A stretch of DNA of 64,000 nt from Listeria welshimeri serovar 6b str. SLCC5334 (lineage in GTDB: Bacteria > Bacillota > Bacilli > Lactobacillales > Listeriaceae), in the NCBI RefSeq assembly GCF_000060285.1, contig NC_008555.1, positions 1,302,001 to 1,366,000 of the forward strand, given 5' to 3'. Every line of letters starts with the position of its first letter. Within the stretch, counting starts at the first letter, position 1. Shown in pieces: positions 49,863 through 60,338 of the stretch. Under the pieces are notes generated by a model that saw only the letters and a list, made by a program, of their open reading frames with translations, ran no database searches and had not been told where the DNA came from. The position numbers and the translations under genes were made by a program.

Positions 49863-50951
49863 ATGACAGAATTACTAAAAACACCGATTCATCCACTTTA
49901 TGCAAAATACGGTGCGAAAACCATTGATTTTGGTGGATGGGATTTACCAGTACAATTTGCTGGGATAAAAGCAGAACATGAAGCCGTGCGAACAGATGCA
50001 GGGTTGTTTGACGTGTCTCATATGGGAGAAATTTTAGTGAAAGGTCCTGACAGTACTTCTTATTTACAGTATTTACTATCCAACGACATAGAGAAAATAA
50101 AAATTGGAAAAGCGCAATACAACATCATGTGTTATGAAAATGGTGGAACCGTGGATGATTTAGTAGTATATAAAAAATCAGAAACAGAATACATACTTGT
50201 CGTCAATGCGGCAAATACAGAAAAAGATTTTGAATGGATGGTACAAAACGTTCGGGGAGATGTGACAGTTACTAATGTTTCTGCGGAATATGGTCAATTA
50301 GCGCTTCAAGGTCCAAGTGCAGAAAAAATCCTTTCGAAGTTGACGGATGTAGATTTAAGTTCTATAAGCTTCTTTGGATTCATAGAAGACGTAGAGGTAG
50401 CCGGAGTAAAAACAATTATTTCTAGAAGTGGCTATACTGGAGAAGATGGTTTTGAAATTTATATGGCAAGCGCAGATGCTGGAAAAGTATTTGAAGCTAT
50501 TTTGGCAGAAGGGGTAGCGCCAATTGGTTTAGGTGCTCGTGATACGTTGCGCCTAGAAGCGGTGCTAGCTTTATATGGTCAAGAATTAAGTAAGGATATT
50601 ACACCACTTGAAGCAGGTCTGAATTTTGCTGTGAAATTAAAAAAAGAAGCAGATTTTATTGGTAAGGAAGCGCTTATCAAACAAAAAGAAGCTGGACTCA
50701 CAAGAAAATTAGTTGGTATTGAATTAATCGAACGTGGTATTCCTCGTCACGATTATCCAGTGTTTTTAAATGATAAAGAAGTTGGAATTGTTACTTCAGG
50801 TACACAATCCCCAACATTTGGAACCAATATAGGTTTAGCTTTAATAGATACAGCTTATGCAGAATTAGGTCAAGAGTTAGAAGTGGGTATAAGAAATAAA
50901 AAAGTCAAAGCAAAAATAGTACAAACACCATTTTATAAACGCGCAAAGTAA
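49863..50951 (+). CDS. gcvT: glycine cleavage system T protein (aminomethyltransferase)
   Basis: A 362-residue enzyme moving the methylene group from the H-protein-bound intermediate to tetrahydrofolate. It shows [11 protein letters not shown] at the start, [24 protein letters not shown] and [12 protein letters not shown], all typical. ATG at 49863 follows AAAGGAGGAT; an in-frame TTG upstream lies within the riboswitch. First gene of gcvT-gcvPA-gcvPB. Confidence 0.96.
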   Translation: MTELLKTPIHPLYAKYGAKTIDFGGWDLPVQFAGIKAEHEAVRTDAGLFDVSHMGEILVKGPDSTSYLQYLLSNDIEKIKIGKAQYNIMCYENGGTVDDLVVYKKSETEYILVVNAANTEKDFEWMVQNVRGDVTVTNVSAEYGQLALQGPSAEKILSKLTDVDLSSISFFGFIEDVEVAGVKTIISRSGYTGEDGFEIYMASADAGKVFEAILAEGVAPIGLGARDTLRLEAVLALYGQELSKDITPLEAGLNFAVKLKKEADFIGKEALIKQKEAGLTRKLVGIELIERGIPRHDYPVFLNDKEVGIVTSGTQSPTFGTNIGLALIDTAYAELGQELEVGIRNKKVKAKIVQTPFYKRAK

Positions 50952-50965
50952 AAGGAGGAAATAAT

Positions 50966-52312
50966 ATGGCAAAACATCGTTATTTACCAATGACAGAACA
51001 AGATGAAAAGGAAATGCTTGATGTAATAGGGGTTAAATCAATTGATGACTTATTTCAAGATATTCCAGAAAAAATTAGATTTAAGCGAGATTATGATTTA
51101 AAACCAGCAAAATCTGAACCAGCCTTATTACGTGAATTGTCTAAACTTGCTTCTAAAAATGCCAATACAGCAGAATATGCATCTTTTTTAGGTGCAGGGG
51201 TTTATAGTCACTATATCCCTACAGTGGTAGATCATGTTATTTCTCGTTCTGAATTCTATACTGCTTATACCCCTTATCAGCCGGAAATTTCGCAAGGAGA
51301 ACTGCAAGCGATTTTTGAATTTCAAACAATGATTGCGGAATTAACTGGTATGGATTTAGCTAATTCATCGATGTATGATGGCGGGACAGCCCTTGCAGAA
51401 GCAGCTATGTTAGCAAGTGGCCATACAAAACGTAAAAAAATCCTTATTTCAGGAGCTGTTCACCCAGAAAGCTCTAATGTATTAAAAACATATGCTACTG
51501 GTCAACATATCGAAGTAGAAGTGATTCCAGAAATAGATGGGAAAACTGATATGGATGCGCTAAAAAAAGCTCTTTCAGAGGATATCGCTGGTTTTGTCGT
51601 ACAGTATCCAAACTTTTATGGTCAAGTTGAGCCTTTAGCAGAATTAGAAAAACTGATTCATGAAAATAATTCGTTACTATTAGTTTCCAGTAATCCATTA
51701 TCTCTTGGCTTACTTACACCACCAGGAGAGTTTGGTGCCGATATTGTTGTTGGGGATTCTCAAGTGTTTGGTATACCAGAATCGTTTGGTGGTCCGCACT
51801 GTGGATTTTTTGCAGTAACAAATAAATTAATGCGTAAAGTTCCTGGACGTTTAGTTGGAGAGACAGTGGACGAAAATGGAAAACGTGGTTATGTGTTGAC
51901 TTTACAAGCGCGCGAACAACATATTCGTCGTGATAAAGCTACATCAAATATTTGCTCGAACCAAGCTCTAAACGCATTAGCTTCCTCGGTTGCAATGGCG
52001 ACGCTTGGTAAAACAGGTCTAATAGAAATGGCAAAACAAAACCTAGATAAATCGCATTACGCAAAACAAAAATTCCGTGAAAATGGTTTTGAAGTATTAT
52101 TTTCAGATGGTTTTTTCAATGAGTTTGTCGTTAAACTCTCAAAACCAATTAAAGAAGTAAATGAATCGCTTTTAGATGAGGGGATTATTGGTGGGTATGA
52201 TTTGGGTTTTTACGATACTAAATACGAAAAACATATGCTTGTAGCGGTAACTGAAATGCGTACTAAAGAGGAAATTGATGCCTTTGTGGCGAGCTTGGAG
52301 GGTGTAAAATGA
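50966..52312 (+). CDS. gcvPA: glycine dehydrogenase (decarboxylating) subunit 1
   Basis: A 448-residue subunit of the two-part P protein, which decarboxylates glycine on PLP. It has [24 protein letters not shown] near the start in pieces and a later [30 protein letters not shown] region; the PLP lysine lies in the partner subunit. ATG at 50966 follows AAAGGAGGAAAT; the stop overlaps gcvPB by 4 bases (ATGA). Confidence 0.95.
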   Translation: MAKHRYLPMTEQDEKEMLDVIGVKSIDDLFQDIPEKIRFKRDYDLKPAKSEPALLRELSKLASKNANTAEYASFLGAGVYSHYIPTVVDHVISRSEFYTAYTPYQPEISQGELQAIFEFQTMIAELTGMDLANSSMYDGGTALAEAAMLASGHTKRKKILISGAVHPESSNVLKTYATGQHIEVEVIPEIDGKTDMDALKKALSEDIAGFVVQYPNFYGQVEPLAELEKLIHENNSLLLVSSNPLSLGLLTPPGEFGADIVVGDSQVFGIPESFGGPHCGFFAVTNKLMRKVPGRLVGETVDENGKRGYVLTLQAREQHIRRDKATSNICSNQALNALASSVAMATLGKTGLIEMAKQNLDKSHYAKQKFRENGFEVLFSDGFFNEFVVKLSKPIKEVNESLLDEGIIGGYDLGFYDTKYEKHMLVAVTEMRTKEEIDAFVASLEGVK

Positions 52313-53775
52313 ATTTAGAAGAAACAATGCCATTAGTATTTGAACGCTCTATTCCAGGAAGAATTGGTTTTAGTTTGCCAGAAAGTGATGTGCCAGAAAC
52401 AAAGGCTAGTGATTTTTTTGAGGAAGCTTATCTTCGTTCTACTCCAGCAGATTTACCCGAATTAAGTGAGCTTGAAATTATGCGTCATTATACCAATTTA
52501 TCCAATCATAACTTTGGCGTAGATTCTGGTTTTTATCCGCTTGGTTCTTGTACGATGAAATATAATCCAAAAATCAATGAAAAAGTAGCTAGGTTCCCCG
52601 GTTTTGCCAACATTCACCCTAATCAACCGGAAAGTTCAGTACAAGGCGCGCTTGAGCTGTTATATGATTTACAGACTAGTTTAGTTGAAATTACAGGTAT
52701 GGATGAAGTGACATTACAACCAGCTGCTGGAGCACATGGAGAATGGACAGGGTTGATGCTTATTCGTGCGTTCCATGAAAAAAATGGCGACACGAAACGT
52801 ACAAAAGTTATCATTCCAGATTCTGCTCATGGTACAAATCCGGCATCTGCGGCTGTTGCAGGCTTTGATGTAGTGACAGTTAAATCCAATGAAAAAGGTC
52901 TTGTGGATGTAGCTGATTTGAAAAAAGTAGTTGGTGAGGACACAGCAGCACTAATGCTTACAAACCCAAATACACTTGGTCTGTTTGAAAAAGATATTGT
53001 GGAAATGGCAGAAATTGTTCATGCGGCAGGTGGTAAATTGTATTATGATGGTGCCAACTTAAATGCAATTATGGCGAAAGTTAGACCAGGAGACATGGGT
53101 TTTGATGTAGTACATTTAAACCTTCACAAAACTTTCACAGGTCCTCATGGAGGCGGTGGCCCAGGTTCAGGACCCATCGGTGTGAAAAAAGAATTAATTC
53201 CATTTTTACCTACACCAGTGCTTACGAAAAAAGAAGATGCTTACACATTTGATTACAATTATCCTGATTCTATTGGACGTGTGAAGCCATACTATGGTAA
53301 TTTTGGTATAAATGTGCGCGCATATACTTACATCCGCACTATGGGACCAGATGGTTTGAAATTAGTGACGGAATATGCCGTGTTAAATGCTAATTATATG
53401 ATGCGCAAATTACAAGCGGCGTATGATTTGCCATTTGATCAAGTTTGCAAACATGAATTTGTTTTAAGTGGCAATAGACAGAAAAAACTCGGCGTCCGTA
53501 CAATTGATATTGCGAAACGTTTATTAGATCATAATTTCCATCCACCAACTGTTTATTTCCCATTAATCGTTGGGGAAGCAATTATGATTGAACCAACTGA
53601 AACAGAATCTAAGGAAACACTTGATTCGTTTATTGATACAATGTTAAAAATTGCTAAAGAAGCAGAAGAGAATCCTGAAATCGTTCAAGAAGCGCCGCAT
53701 AGTACGTATGTAAAACGACTAGATGAAACGCGGGCTGCTAGAAAACCTGTTTTAAGATATCAAAAAGAAGTATAA
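52309..53775 (+). CDS. gcvPB: glycine dehydrogenase (decarboxylating) subunit 2
   Basis: A 488-residue catalytic half of the P protein. The PLP lysine is in [34 protein letters not shown] and [11 protein letters not shown] are further family marks. It starts with ATG in the gcvPA stop, so both halves are made together. A long perfect terminator closes the operon. The H protein gene is not in this window. Confidence 0.95.
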   Translation: MNLEETMPLVFERSIPGRIGFSLPESDVPETKASDFFEEAYLRSTPADLPELSELEIMRHYTNLSNHNFGVDSGFYPLGSCTMKYNPKINEKVARFPGFANIHPNQPESSVQGALELLYDLQTSLVEITGMDEVTLQPAAGAHGEWTGLMLIRAFHEKNGDTKRTKVIIPDSAHGTNPASAAVAGFDVVTVKSNEKGLVDVADLKKVVGEDTAALMLTNPNTLGLFEKDIVEMAEIVHAAGGKLYYDGANLNAIMAKVRPGDMGFDVVHLNLHKTFTGPHGGGGPGSGPIGVKKELIPFLPTPVLTKKEDAYTFDYNYPDSIGRVKPYYGNFGINVRAYTYIRTMGPDGLKLVTEYAVLNANYMMRKLQAAYDLPFDQVCKHEFVLSGNRQKKLGVRTIDIAKRLLDHNFHPPTVYFPLIVGEAIMIEPTETESKETLDSFIDTMLKIAKEAEENPEIVQEAPHSTYVKRLDETRAARKPVLRYQKEV

Positions 53776-53816
53776 AAAAATCCTTGTCATGAATTTTCAT
53801 GACAAGGATTTTTTTA
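53776..53816. terminator. bidirectional terminator between gcvPB and the rhodanese gene
   Basis: A perfect stem of about 14-16 bases (core TCCTTGTCATGAA) with a minimal loop is flanked by seven As and seven Ts, serving both converging genes. Confidence 0.92.
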
Positions 53817-54194
53817 TTTTGCTTTAGTTTTTCCTGTCCATTTACGGAAGCCGCCTTTTAGCTGATAAACATCTTTATAGCCACGTTTATAAAGCATAAT
53901 TGCCGCACGGTTACTACGTTGTGCAGTTTGGCAGTATAAGTAAACAGGTAAATCTTGACGGATTTCTGTTGTACGGTTTTTCATTTGTGTAACGGGGATA
54001 TTTCTAGCCCCAAGAATATGTCCTGCATCGAATTCATTTGGCTCGCGAACATCAATTAACTGTGCTTTACGGTAACCTTTTTTAAATTCTTCTTCTGTTA
54101 AAACTTTTACTGCTTTGCGTCGCATTACAAACTGGTAAATTTCATATCCTAAAAGAATAACCAGAATGATAATTGCTATAATCCAACTAATCAA
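53814..54194 (-). CDS. yqhL: membrane-anchored rhodanese-like protein YqhL
   Basis: A 126-residue protein with one N-terminal membrane helix (ISWIIAIIILVILLGYEIYQF) and a single rhodanese domain: LIDVREPNEFDAGHI and the catalytic cysteine in LYCQTAQRS. The active-site loop length fits a sulfurtransferase. Start is TTG at 54194, 9 bases after AAAGGGG. The sulfur acceptor is unknown. Confidence 0.9.
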   Translation of the reverse strand: MISWIIAIIILVILLGYEIYQFVMRRKAVKVLTEEEFKKGYRKAQLIDVREPNEFDAGHILGARNIPVTQMKNRTTEIRQDLPVYLYCQTAQRSNRAAIMLYKRGYKDVYQLKGGFRKWTGKTKAK

Positions 54195-54255
54195 TTGTGT
54201 AAACCCCTTTCATCCTGAAAACTGCTTTTTTTAAAGCATCCTTTTCTATTATAAC

Positions 54256-54528
54256 TTATTTTTTGCCACCATCAATCACTTTGAAAGAAGATTTTCGTTT
54301 TTTCTTTGTTTTTTTCTTTGAATCATGTAAATTCTTTGATTGTTTCACAGCTTTTTGATAGTTACTATCTGTTTTTCTACTCGCGAAAAGTCGCAACAAT
54401 AGGGTGAAAATAAGTGTCCCAATTATTACAGAAATAATCAATAGGAAAAATGATTTAAAACCACCCATTAAAAGCCCAATACCAACAAGCGCGAGTAAAA
54501 CAATAACAATAAGAGGAAATTTCTTCAA
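54256..54528 (-). CDS. SA1362-like small membrane protein
   Basis: A 90-residue protein with two hydrophobic segments (LIVIVLLALVGIGLLMGG and FLLIISVIIGTLIFTLLL) and a very basic C-terminal tail ending FKVIDGGKK. It resembles the SA1362/YqhP group of Firmicute membrane proteins, whose role is unknown. TTG at 54528 follows GGAGTCG; it lies 12 bases after yqhQ. Confidence 0.75.
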   Translation of the reverse strand: MKKFPLIVIVLLALVGIGLLMGGFKSFFLLIISVIIGTLIFTLLLRLFASRKTDSNYQKAVKQSKNLHDSKKKTKKKRKSSFKVIDGGKK

Positions 54529-54540
54529 ATCAATCGACTC

Positions 54541-55506
54541 CTATTCTAAAAGTTCTAGATTCTCCGGTTCAGTATTATCAATTGGAGCGCCTTCTTTTTC
54601 TACACGTAAAAGCTCGTTGAATGATGCGATAGCAACTTCCACTTGATCATCAGAAGGTTCTTTTGTTGTAAGGAGTTGTAGCCATAACCCTGGCACACCT
54701 AGATATTTGAGTACTGGAATATTACGGCATTTATTGGTTAATTGTAAGACTTCAAAGGCCACACCAAGCACAACAGGGATAAGCAGAATTCGGTCTACAA
54801 CTCGAAGCCATAGCGGGTCAGTAGGTACTAGTAAATAAATAAACATACCAACGATAACAGTAAATAAAATAAAACTACTACCGCAACGATAGTGAAGTCG
54901 CGATTGTTTTTGAACATTTTCAACAGTCAAAGGTAGATTTTCTTCATAACAATTAATTACTTTATGCTCAGAACCGTGATATTGAAAAACACGTTTAATA
55001 ATTGGAGTCTGGGAAACAGCGAAAATATAAGTTAAGAGAAGAATTAATTTGAAAAAGCTTTCTAAAAATACTTGTGCTGTATCACCTGGAACAATTGGAC
55101 GAAATAACTCTGCTAAAAAAACTGGGATGAGCGTCATCACAAATTTAGCAAATACGAAAGATAAAATACCAATCACCGCAACACCTAACCACATGGCGAC
55201 TTTCGATTCTTTTTTTTCGATTTTCTTTTCTTCTACTGGATTATTTGGATCTTCATCATATCGGTCTGTCGCAAAAGCGAGATGTTTGGAACCGATGGCG
55301 CTTGATTCAATTAATGCAACGATACCTCTTAAAAAAGGAATTTTCTTCATACGCATAACCCAAAGTGGACTATGCTTTTCTAAATAAAAATATTCTAATG
55401 AACCATCTATGCGTCTAATTGCTGTCACTGTCTGTTTTCTGCCGCCAAACATGACGCCTTCAACCACAGCTTGTCCACCATACGATGGCACGTTTTGTTT
55501 GCTCAA
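54541..55506 (-). CDS. yqhQ: DUF1385 membrane protein YqhQ
   Basis: About 321 residues with YGGQAVVEGVMFGGRK near the start, FQYHGSEHKVINCYE in the middle (conserved His-rich motif) and LHYRCGSSFILFTV; four to five membrane segments. This is DUF1385; its function is unknown. TTG at 55506, preceded by GGTGA, gives a start like that of Bacillus YqhQ; ATG at 55527 has no ribosome site. Confidence 0.87.
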   Translation of the reverse strand: MSKQNVPSYGGQAVVEGVMFGGRKQTVTAIRRIDGSLEYFYLEKHSPLWVMRMKKIPFLRGIVALIESSAIGSKHLAFATDRYDEDPNNPVEEKKIEKKESKVAMWLGVAVIGILSFVFAKFVMTLIPVFLAELFRPIVPGDTAQVFLESFFKLILLLTYIFAVSQTPIIKRVFQYHGSEHKVINCYEENLPLTVENVQKQSRLHYRCGSSFILFTVIVGMFIYLLVPTDPLWLRVVDRILLIPVVLGVAFEVLQLTNKCRNIPVLKYLGVPGLWLQLLTTKEPSDDQVEVAIASFNELLRVEKEGAPIDNTEPENLELLE

Positions 55507-55685
55507 ACTTTTCACCAGCCTATTCATGTTTACTAATATGTTATTTTACGCTAAAAACTGTTTTTCGTATAGCGCAAAACGCCTAAAAAAAGTTATTTTT
55601 TCTAAATTGTGATAAAATAGTTTCGAACGCGTTTAATAATGCGATTTTTGCGCGCCTAAAATTTAATTAAAGTGGGGGAATAATA

Positions 55686-56747
55686 ATGTCTAAACTAACT
55701 AAAATTCAAGAAACACTTGGCAAAGAAAAGATTGAGGCAGTTCTTGTTACAAGTGAATTTAATAGAAGGTATGTATCGGGTTTTACGGGTACAAGTGGTG
55801 TCGCACTCATTTTACCGGAAAAAGCTTATTTTATCACAGATTTTAGATATACGGAACAAGCAGCGAAACAAGCAGAAGGATACGAAATCGTTAAACATAC
55901 TGGACCTATTTTCGATACAGTAGAAGAACTATTAGTAAAAAACGATACTAAAACGCTACATTTTGAAGCAGACTATGTAACGGTTTCGGAATTTAAACAA
56001 ATGGAGCGTATTTTTAATCGCCAATTAATCCCACTTACTGGGTTCTTTGAAGAAATGCGTAAAGTGAAAACAGCGAGTGAACTAAAAGCCATTCGCACTG
56101 CTTGTGACATTGCAGATGCAGCATTTGCACACATCATTAAATTTATCAAACCGGGTATGGCAGAAATCGAAGTATCTAATGAACTAGAATTCTTTATGAG
56201 ACGAGCTGGAGCTACTTCCTCTTCTTTCGATACAATTGTTGCTTCTGGTCTTCGTTCAGCTTTACCACATGGTGTTGCAACTGATAAAAAAATCGAAGTT
56301 GGCGATTTTGTAACAATGGATTACGGTTGTTATTATGATGGCTATTGTTCTGATATGACAAGAACGATTGCTGTAGGTGAACCCGCTGAAAAATTAAAAG
56401 AAATTTATCAAATCACTTTGGATGCGCAATTAAAAGTAATTGATAGCTTAAAACCAGGTATGACCGGAATTGAAGCAGATGCTATTGCACGTGATTATAT
56501 TTCTTCCTTTGGTTACGGTGACGCATTTGGTCACTCATTAGGTCATGGAATTGGATTAGAAATTCACGAAGGACCAAACTTATCTTTCAAAAGTCCTCAA
56601 CAATTGGAAGTTGGACATGTAGTTACGGATGAACCAGGAATTTATTTACCAGGAATTGGTGGCGTTAGAATTGAAGATGATTTATTAATAACTGAAACTG
56701 GCAATGAGATTCTAATCCATTCTCCAAAAGAATTAATTATTTTATAA
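55686..56747 (+). CDS. Xaa-Pro aminopeptidase (M24 family)
   Basis: A 353-residue metallopeptidase removing N-terminal residues before proline. The C-terminal pita-bread domain has metal ligands in TMDYGCYYDGYCSDMTRT (two Asp), GHSLGHGIGLEIHEGP (His), TDEPGIYLPG (Glu) and GVRIEDDLL (Glu); a creatinase-like N-terminal domain precedes. ATG at 55686 follows GTGGGGGAA. It lies upstream of efp as yqhT does in Bacillus; the coupling suits processing of proline-rich peptides. Confidence 0.93.
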   Translation: MSKLTKIQETLGKEKIEAVLVTSEFNRRYVSGFTGTSGVALILPEKAYFITDFRYTEQAAKQAEGYEIVKHTGPIFDTVEELLVKNDTKTLHFEADYVTVSEFKQMERIFNRQLIPLTGFFEEMRKVKTASELKAIRTACDIADAAFAHIIKFIKPGMAEIEVSNELEFFMRRAGATSSSFDTIVASGLRSALPHGVATDKKIEVGDFVTMDYGCYYDGYCSDMTRTIAVGEPAEKLKEIYQITLDAQLKVIDSLKPGMTGIEADAIARDYISSFGYGDAFGHSLGHGIGLEIHEGPNLSFKSPQQLEVGHVVTDEPGIYLPGIGGVRIEDDLLITETGNEILIHSPKELIIL

Positions 56748-56850
56748 GAATTCCTTTGTAACTTTGCGTGTTTTATGGTTAAATAAGGAAGAATGAGCAG
56801 TCTTAATATGCTCCAAATAAAGATACTTTGCAAATTACAGGAGGAAAAAC

Positions 56851-57408
56851 ATGATTTCAGTAAACGACTTTAAAACAGGCTTAACAATAGAAGTAGATAA
56901 TGGCATTTGGCGTGTGCTAGATTTTCAACATGTAAAACCTGGAAAAGGAGCAGCATTCGTTCGTTCCAAATTACGTAATCTACGTACAGGAGCAATCCAA
57001 GAAAAAACATTCCGTGGTGGCGAAAAAGTAGCAAAAGCACAAATCGACAATCGCAAAATGGCTTATTTGTATGCAGATGGTTCAAATCATGTATTCATGG
57101 ATAATGAGTCTTATGAACAAATTGAACTTCCAGAAGACCAAATTGCTCATGAGCTTAAATTCTTAAAAGAGAATATGGAAATTAATATTATTATGTATCA
57201 AGGAGAAACAATTGGTATTGATTTACCTAACACGGTTGAATTAGTTGTAACTGCAACTGACCCTGGAATTAAAGGGGATACTTCTTCAGGTGGCTCTAAA
57301 CCAGCTACACTTGAAACTGGTCTTGTAGTTCAAGTGCCGTTTTTTGTGAATGAAGGGGATAAATTAGTTATTAATACAACCGAAGCAGCGTATGTTTCTC
57401 GGGCGTAA
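56851..57408 (+). CDS. efp: elongation factor P
   Basis: A 185-residue three-domain factor that rescues ribosomes stalled at polyproline. Domain I carries [17 protein letters not shown], in which the lysine in the PGKG loop is the tip residue modified in other species. Domains II and III follow with [16 protein letters not shown] and [21 protein letters not shown] at 56851 follows CAGGAGG. A terminator closes the gene. Confidence 0.96.
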
Positions 57409-57423
57409 GAAAGAAGTATTTAT

Positions 57424-57457
57424 TACAGCTGGAGTTTAAATCTTCAGCTGTTTTTTC
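57424..57457 (+). terminator. terminator after efp
   Basis: ACAGCTGGAG and CTTCAGCTGT pair with one mismatch around a short loop, followed by six Ts. Confidence 0.85.
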
Positions 57458-57568
57458 TGTTTATGAGCGCTTCCCGTGCACCTTTTGAATAAAAAGTATG
57501 GTACAATAAGGACAATGCGTGATTCATGCAATTTTTTATTTTTAGTATTATTAAGGAGTGTAAATGGT

Positions 57569-58039
57569 ATGTTATCAATAGATGAAATTAAACAACTAAT
57601 TGAGCTGATTGACGAGTCAACACTAGATGAGTTTGAATTAGAAACAAAAGATAGTAAAATTTTACTTAAGAAAAATAAAGCAGTAGTTACAACACCCGTA
57701 ATGGAGGCGCCTGTCGCTGCTATGCAAGCACCAGTTCAAGCTCCAGTAGTTGCACAACAAGATGCACCTTCAACAGAAACAAGTACTGAAGATACAAACC
57801 TAGAAGTTATCACATCGCCAATGGTTGGGACATTTTATGCGTCAGCTTCACCAGAAGATGCTAATTTTGTTAGCGTTGGTTCAAAAGTGTCCGCACAATC
57901 GGTTGTTTGTATCGTAGAAGCAATGAAATTATTTAATGAAATCACTGCTGATATTGACGGAGAAATTGCAGAAATTCTTGTTTCAAGTGGCGAATTAGTT
58001 GAATTTGGACAACCACTATTCAAAGTTAGAAAAAAATAA
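57569..58039 (+). CDS. accB: biotin carboxyl carrier protein of acetyl-CoA carboxylase
   Basis: A 156-residue carrier. Residues 1-45 form the conserved N-terminal part, about 46-80 is a flexible A, P, V and Q-rich linker, and the C-terminal biotinyl domain has the EAMKLFNEI biotinylation motif. ATG at 57569 follows AAGGAGTG; open frame continues upstream without matching the family. It precedes accC by 13 bases. Confidence 0.96.
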   Translation: MLSIDEIKQLIELIDESTLDEFELETKDSKILLKKNKAVVTTPVMEAPVAAMQAPVQAPVVAQQDAPSTETSTEDTNLEVITSPMVGTFYASASPEDANFVSVGSKVSAQSVVCIVEAMKLFNEITADIDGEIAEILVSSGELVEFGQPLFKVRKK

Positions 58040-58052
58040 GGGGTCGAAAAAC

Positions 58053-59417
58053 ATGATTAAAAAAGTACTGGTAGCGAACCGTGGAGAAATCGCTGTCCGT
58101 ATCATTCGCGCTGCAAAAGAACTTGGAGTGGAGACAGTGGCGATTTATTCGGAAGCAGATAGAGAAGCACTACATATTCAGCTAGCGGATGAAGCTTATT
58201 GTGTAGGTCCTGCGGCAACTAAAGAAAGCTATTTAAATATGTCGAACATTATCAGCGTGGCGGTTTTAACGAACTGTGATGCGATTCATCCTGGCTATGG
58301 TTTCTTAGCCGAGAATGCAGACTTTGCAGAGTTATGTGAAGACTGCAATATTACTTTTATCGGACCAAGTGCATCCGCTATTTCCCAAATGGGTACAAAA
58401 GATGTTGCTCGTGAAACAATGCGAAAAGCAGGTGTTCCAATTGTTCCAGGTTCACAAGGAATTGTTGCTGATGTTGAAGACGGTAAAAAAATAGCAAAAA
58501 AAATTGGTTATCCTGTCATCATTAAAGCAACAGCTGGTGGTGGTGGTAAAGGTATTCGTGTAGCGGAGACTGAAGAAAAACTAATCTCAGGAATCCAAAC
58601 AACACAACAAGAAGCTGAAGCAGCATTCGGTGATCCTGGTGTTTATTTAGAAAAATACATTCAAGATTTCCGTCATGTGGAAATTCAAGTCCTTGCCGAT
58701 AATCATGGCAATGTTATTCATTTAGGAGAACGTGATTGTAGTATTCAACGACGCTTACAAAAGTTAATTGAAGAATCACCATCCCCTGCTATTGATGAAA
58801 AAACTCGCCAAAAAATGGGGAAAGCCGCAGTAAAAGCTGCAAAAGCTGTAAACTATTCTGGTGCAGGAACAATTGAATTTATTTATGATCATCATGAAAA
58901 CAACTTCTACTTTATGGAAATGAATACACGTATCCAAGTAGAGCATCCGGTAACCGAACTTGTTACTGGAGTGGATTTGGTAAAACAACAATTTTTAGTT
59001 GCTTCTGGGGAAGAATTAAAAATTAAACAAGCCGATGTGAAATTAACAGGATGGGCAATGGAATGTCGGATTAATGCTGAAAATCCTGAGAAAAACTTTA
59101 TGCCATCTCCAGGAGAAATTAAATTTTATCTTCCACCGGGTGGCTTAGGTGTTCGAATTGATTCCGCAGCATATCCTAACTATAAAATTCCACCATTCTA
59201 CGATTCAATGATTGCAAAAGTAATCTGTTATGCAGAAACACGTGAAGAGGTTATTCAAAAAATGAAACGTGCATTGTCAGAGTTTGCCATTGACGGTATT
59301 CCTTCCACAATCCCATTCCATTTACGTGTGTTAGATAACGATGTATTCTTGTCAGGAGACTTTAATACTAAATTCTTGGAGCAAAATGATGTAATGAATC
59401 TTTCGAAGGAGGGCTAA
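58053..59417 (+). CDS. accC: biotin carboxylase of acetyl-CoA carboxylase
   Basis: A 454-residue ATP-grasp enzyme carboxylating biotin on AccB, the first step of malonyl-CoA production. VLVANRGEIAVRIIRAA, the glycine-rich KATAGGGGKGIRV, ERDCSIQRRLQKLIEE and MEMNTRIQVEHPVTE motifs are complete. ATG at 58053 follows GGGGTCG. Confidence 0.96.
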   Translation: MIKKVLVANRGEIAVRIIRAAKELGVETVAIYSEADREALHIQLADEAYCVGPAATKESYLNMSNIISVAVLTNCDAIHPGYGFLAENADFAELCEDCNITFIGPSASAISQMGTKDVARETMRKAGVPIVPGSQGIVADVEDGKKIAKKIGYPVIIKATAGGGGKGIRVAETEEKLISGIQTTQQEAEAAFGDPGVYLEKYIQDFRHVEIQVLADNHGNVIHLGERDCSIQRRLQKLIEESPSPAIDEKTRQKMGKAAVKAAKAVNYSGAGTIEFIYDHHENNFYFMEMNTRIQVEHPVTELVTGVDLVKQQFLVASGEELKIKQADVKLTGWAMECRINAENPEKNFMPSPGEIKFYLPPGGLGVRIDSAAYPNYKIPPFYDSMIAKVICYAETREEVIQKMKRALSEFAIDGIPSTIPFHLRVLDNDVFLSGDFNTKFLEQNDVMNLSKEG

Positions 59418-59420
59418 AAA

Positions 59421-59828
59421 ATGGCTTACACAAAAGATTTGAGAAAACAAAATGATGCACCACTTGGTAAAATAGAGATTGCACCTGAAGTAATTGGCGT
59501 CATTGCTGGTCTTGCTGCAAGTGAAATTGAAAATGTAGCTTATATGCAAGGTGGATTCGCTACAGAAATGCGCGAAAAGTTCAGTGGTGCTGTCAACTAC
59601 CGTAAAGGCGTCAAAGTGGAATTAACAGAAGAAGGAATTCTAATCGAACTTTATTGTTCTGTATTATTCGGTGCAACTATTCCACTTGTTGCTCAAAATA
59701 TTCAAGATGCTGTCCGAGATACAATTTTCAATATGACAGGTTTGAATGTTCTTGAAATCAATGTGCATATCGTTGGCGTACAATTTGAAAAAACAGAAAC
59801 ACTTTCCTTCGATGATTTTGAACTATAA
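59421..59828 (+). CDS. yqhY: Asp23/Gls24 family protein YqhY
   Basis: A 135-residue protein of the Asp23/Gls24 (DUF322) family: GKIEIAPEVIGVIAGLAASEIENV and NVLEINVHIVGVQFE are signature segments. B. subtilis YqhY sits beside accBC and influences acetyl-CoA carboxylase; the same placement here, 3 bases after accC, suggests a similar link. Confidence 0.92.
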   Translation: MAYTKDLRKQNDAPLGKIEIAPEVIGVIAGLAASEIENVAYMQGGFATEMREKFSGAVNYRKGVKVELTEEGILIELYCSVLFGATIPLVAQNIQDAVRDTIFNMTGLNVLEINVHIVGVQFEKTETLSFDDFEL

Positions 59829-59858
59829 AATTCAAGGAAAAAAAGGAGCAGCTTTAAC

Positions 59859-60245
59859 ATGAAAAGAAGAGAAGCGCGCGAGAAAGCACTTCAAGCATTA
59901 TTCCAAATCGAACTAAATGAAATGTCACTAGATCAAGCAATTAAAAACATCATGGAAGATGAGCAAGACGATTATATGGAGAAATTAGTCGAAGGTGTGA
60001 TGGCAAATAAAGCAGAAATAGATGCTATTATTGAGCCTAACTTAGACAATTGGCGCATGGATCGTTTAAGTAAAGTAGATTTATCTTTACTACGTCTTAG
60101 TGTTTATGAAATTAATTATTTAGATGATGTACCAAATAGAGTTAGTTTGAATGAATCCATCGAAATTGCAAAAATTTACAGCGATGAAAAATCAAGTAAA
60201 TTTATTAATGGCGTACTTGCTAATATTGCACCTGAAGATAAATAA
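59859..60245 (+). CDS. nusB: transcription antitermination factor NusB
   Basis: A 128-residue all-helical factor joining NusE at boxA RNA during rRNA transcription. REAREKALQALFQIELNEMS and DRLSKVDLSLLRLSVYEI are the conserved helices. ATG at 59859 follows AAAAAAGGAG. Confidence 0.95.
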   Translation: MKRREAREKALQALFQIELNEMSLDQAIKNIMEDEQDDYMEKLVEGVMANKAEIDAIIEPNLDNWRMDRLSKVDLSLLRLSVYEINYLDDVPNRVSLNESIEIAKIYSDEKSSKFINGVLANIAPEDK

Positions 60246-60253
60246 ACTTGATT

Positions 60254-60278
60254 GAGTGCGAGGATATTCCTTGCACTC
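60254..60278 (+). terminator. weak hairpin after nusB
   Basis: GAGTGCGAGG and CCTTGCACTC pair with one mismatch around ATATT, but no T run follows directly. It may be an attenuating or mRNA-stabilising hairpin. Confidence 0.4.
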
Positions 60279-60338
60279 CCTTATTTCGCGATTTTTTAAG
60301 ATAAAACTTGGAAATGAAATTTTAAGGGGGCAATAAGT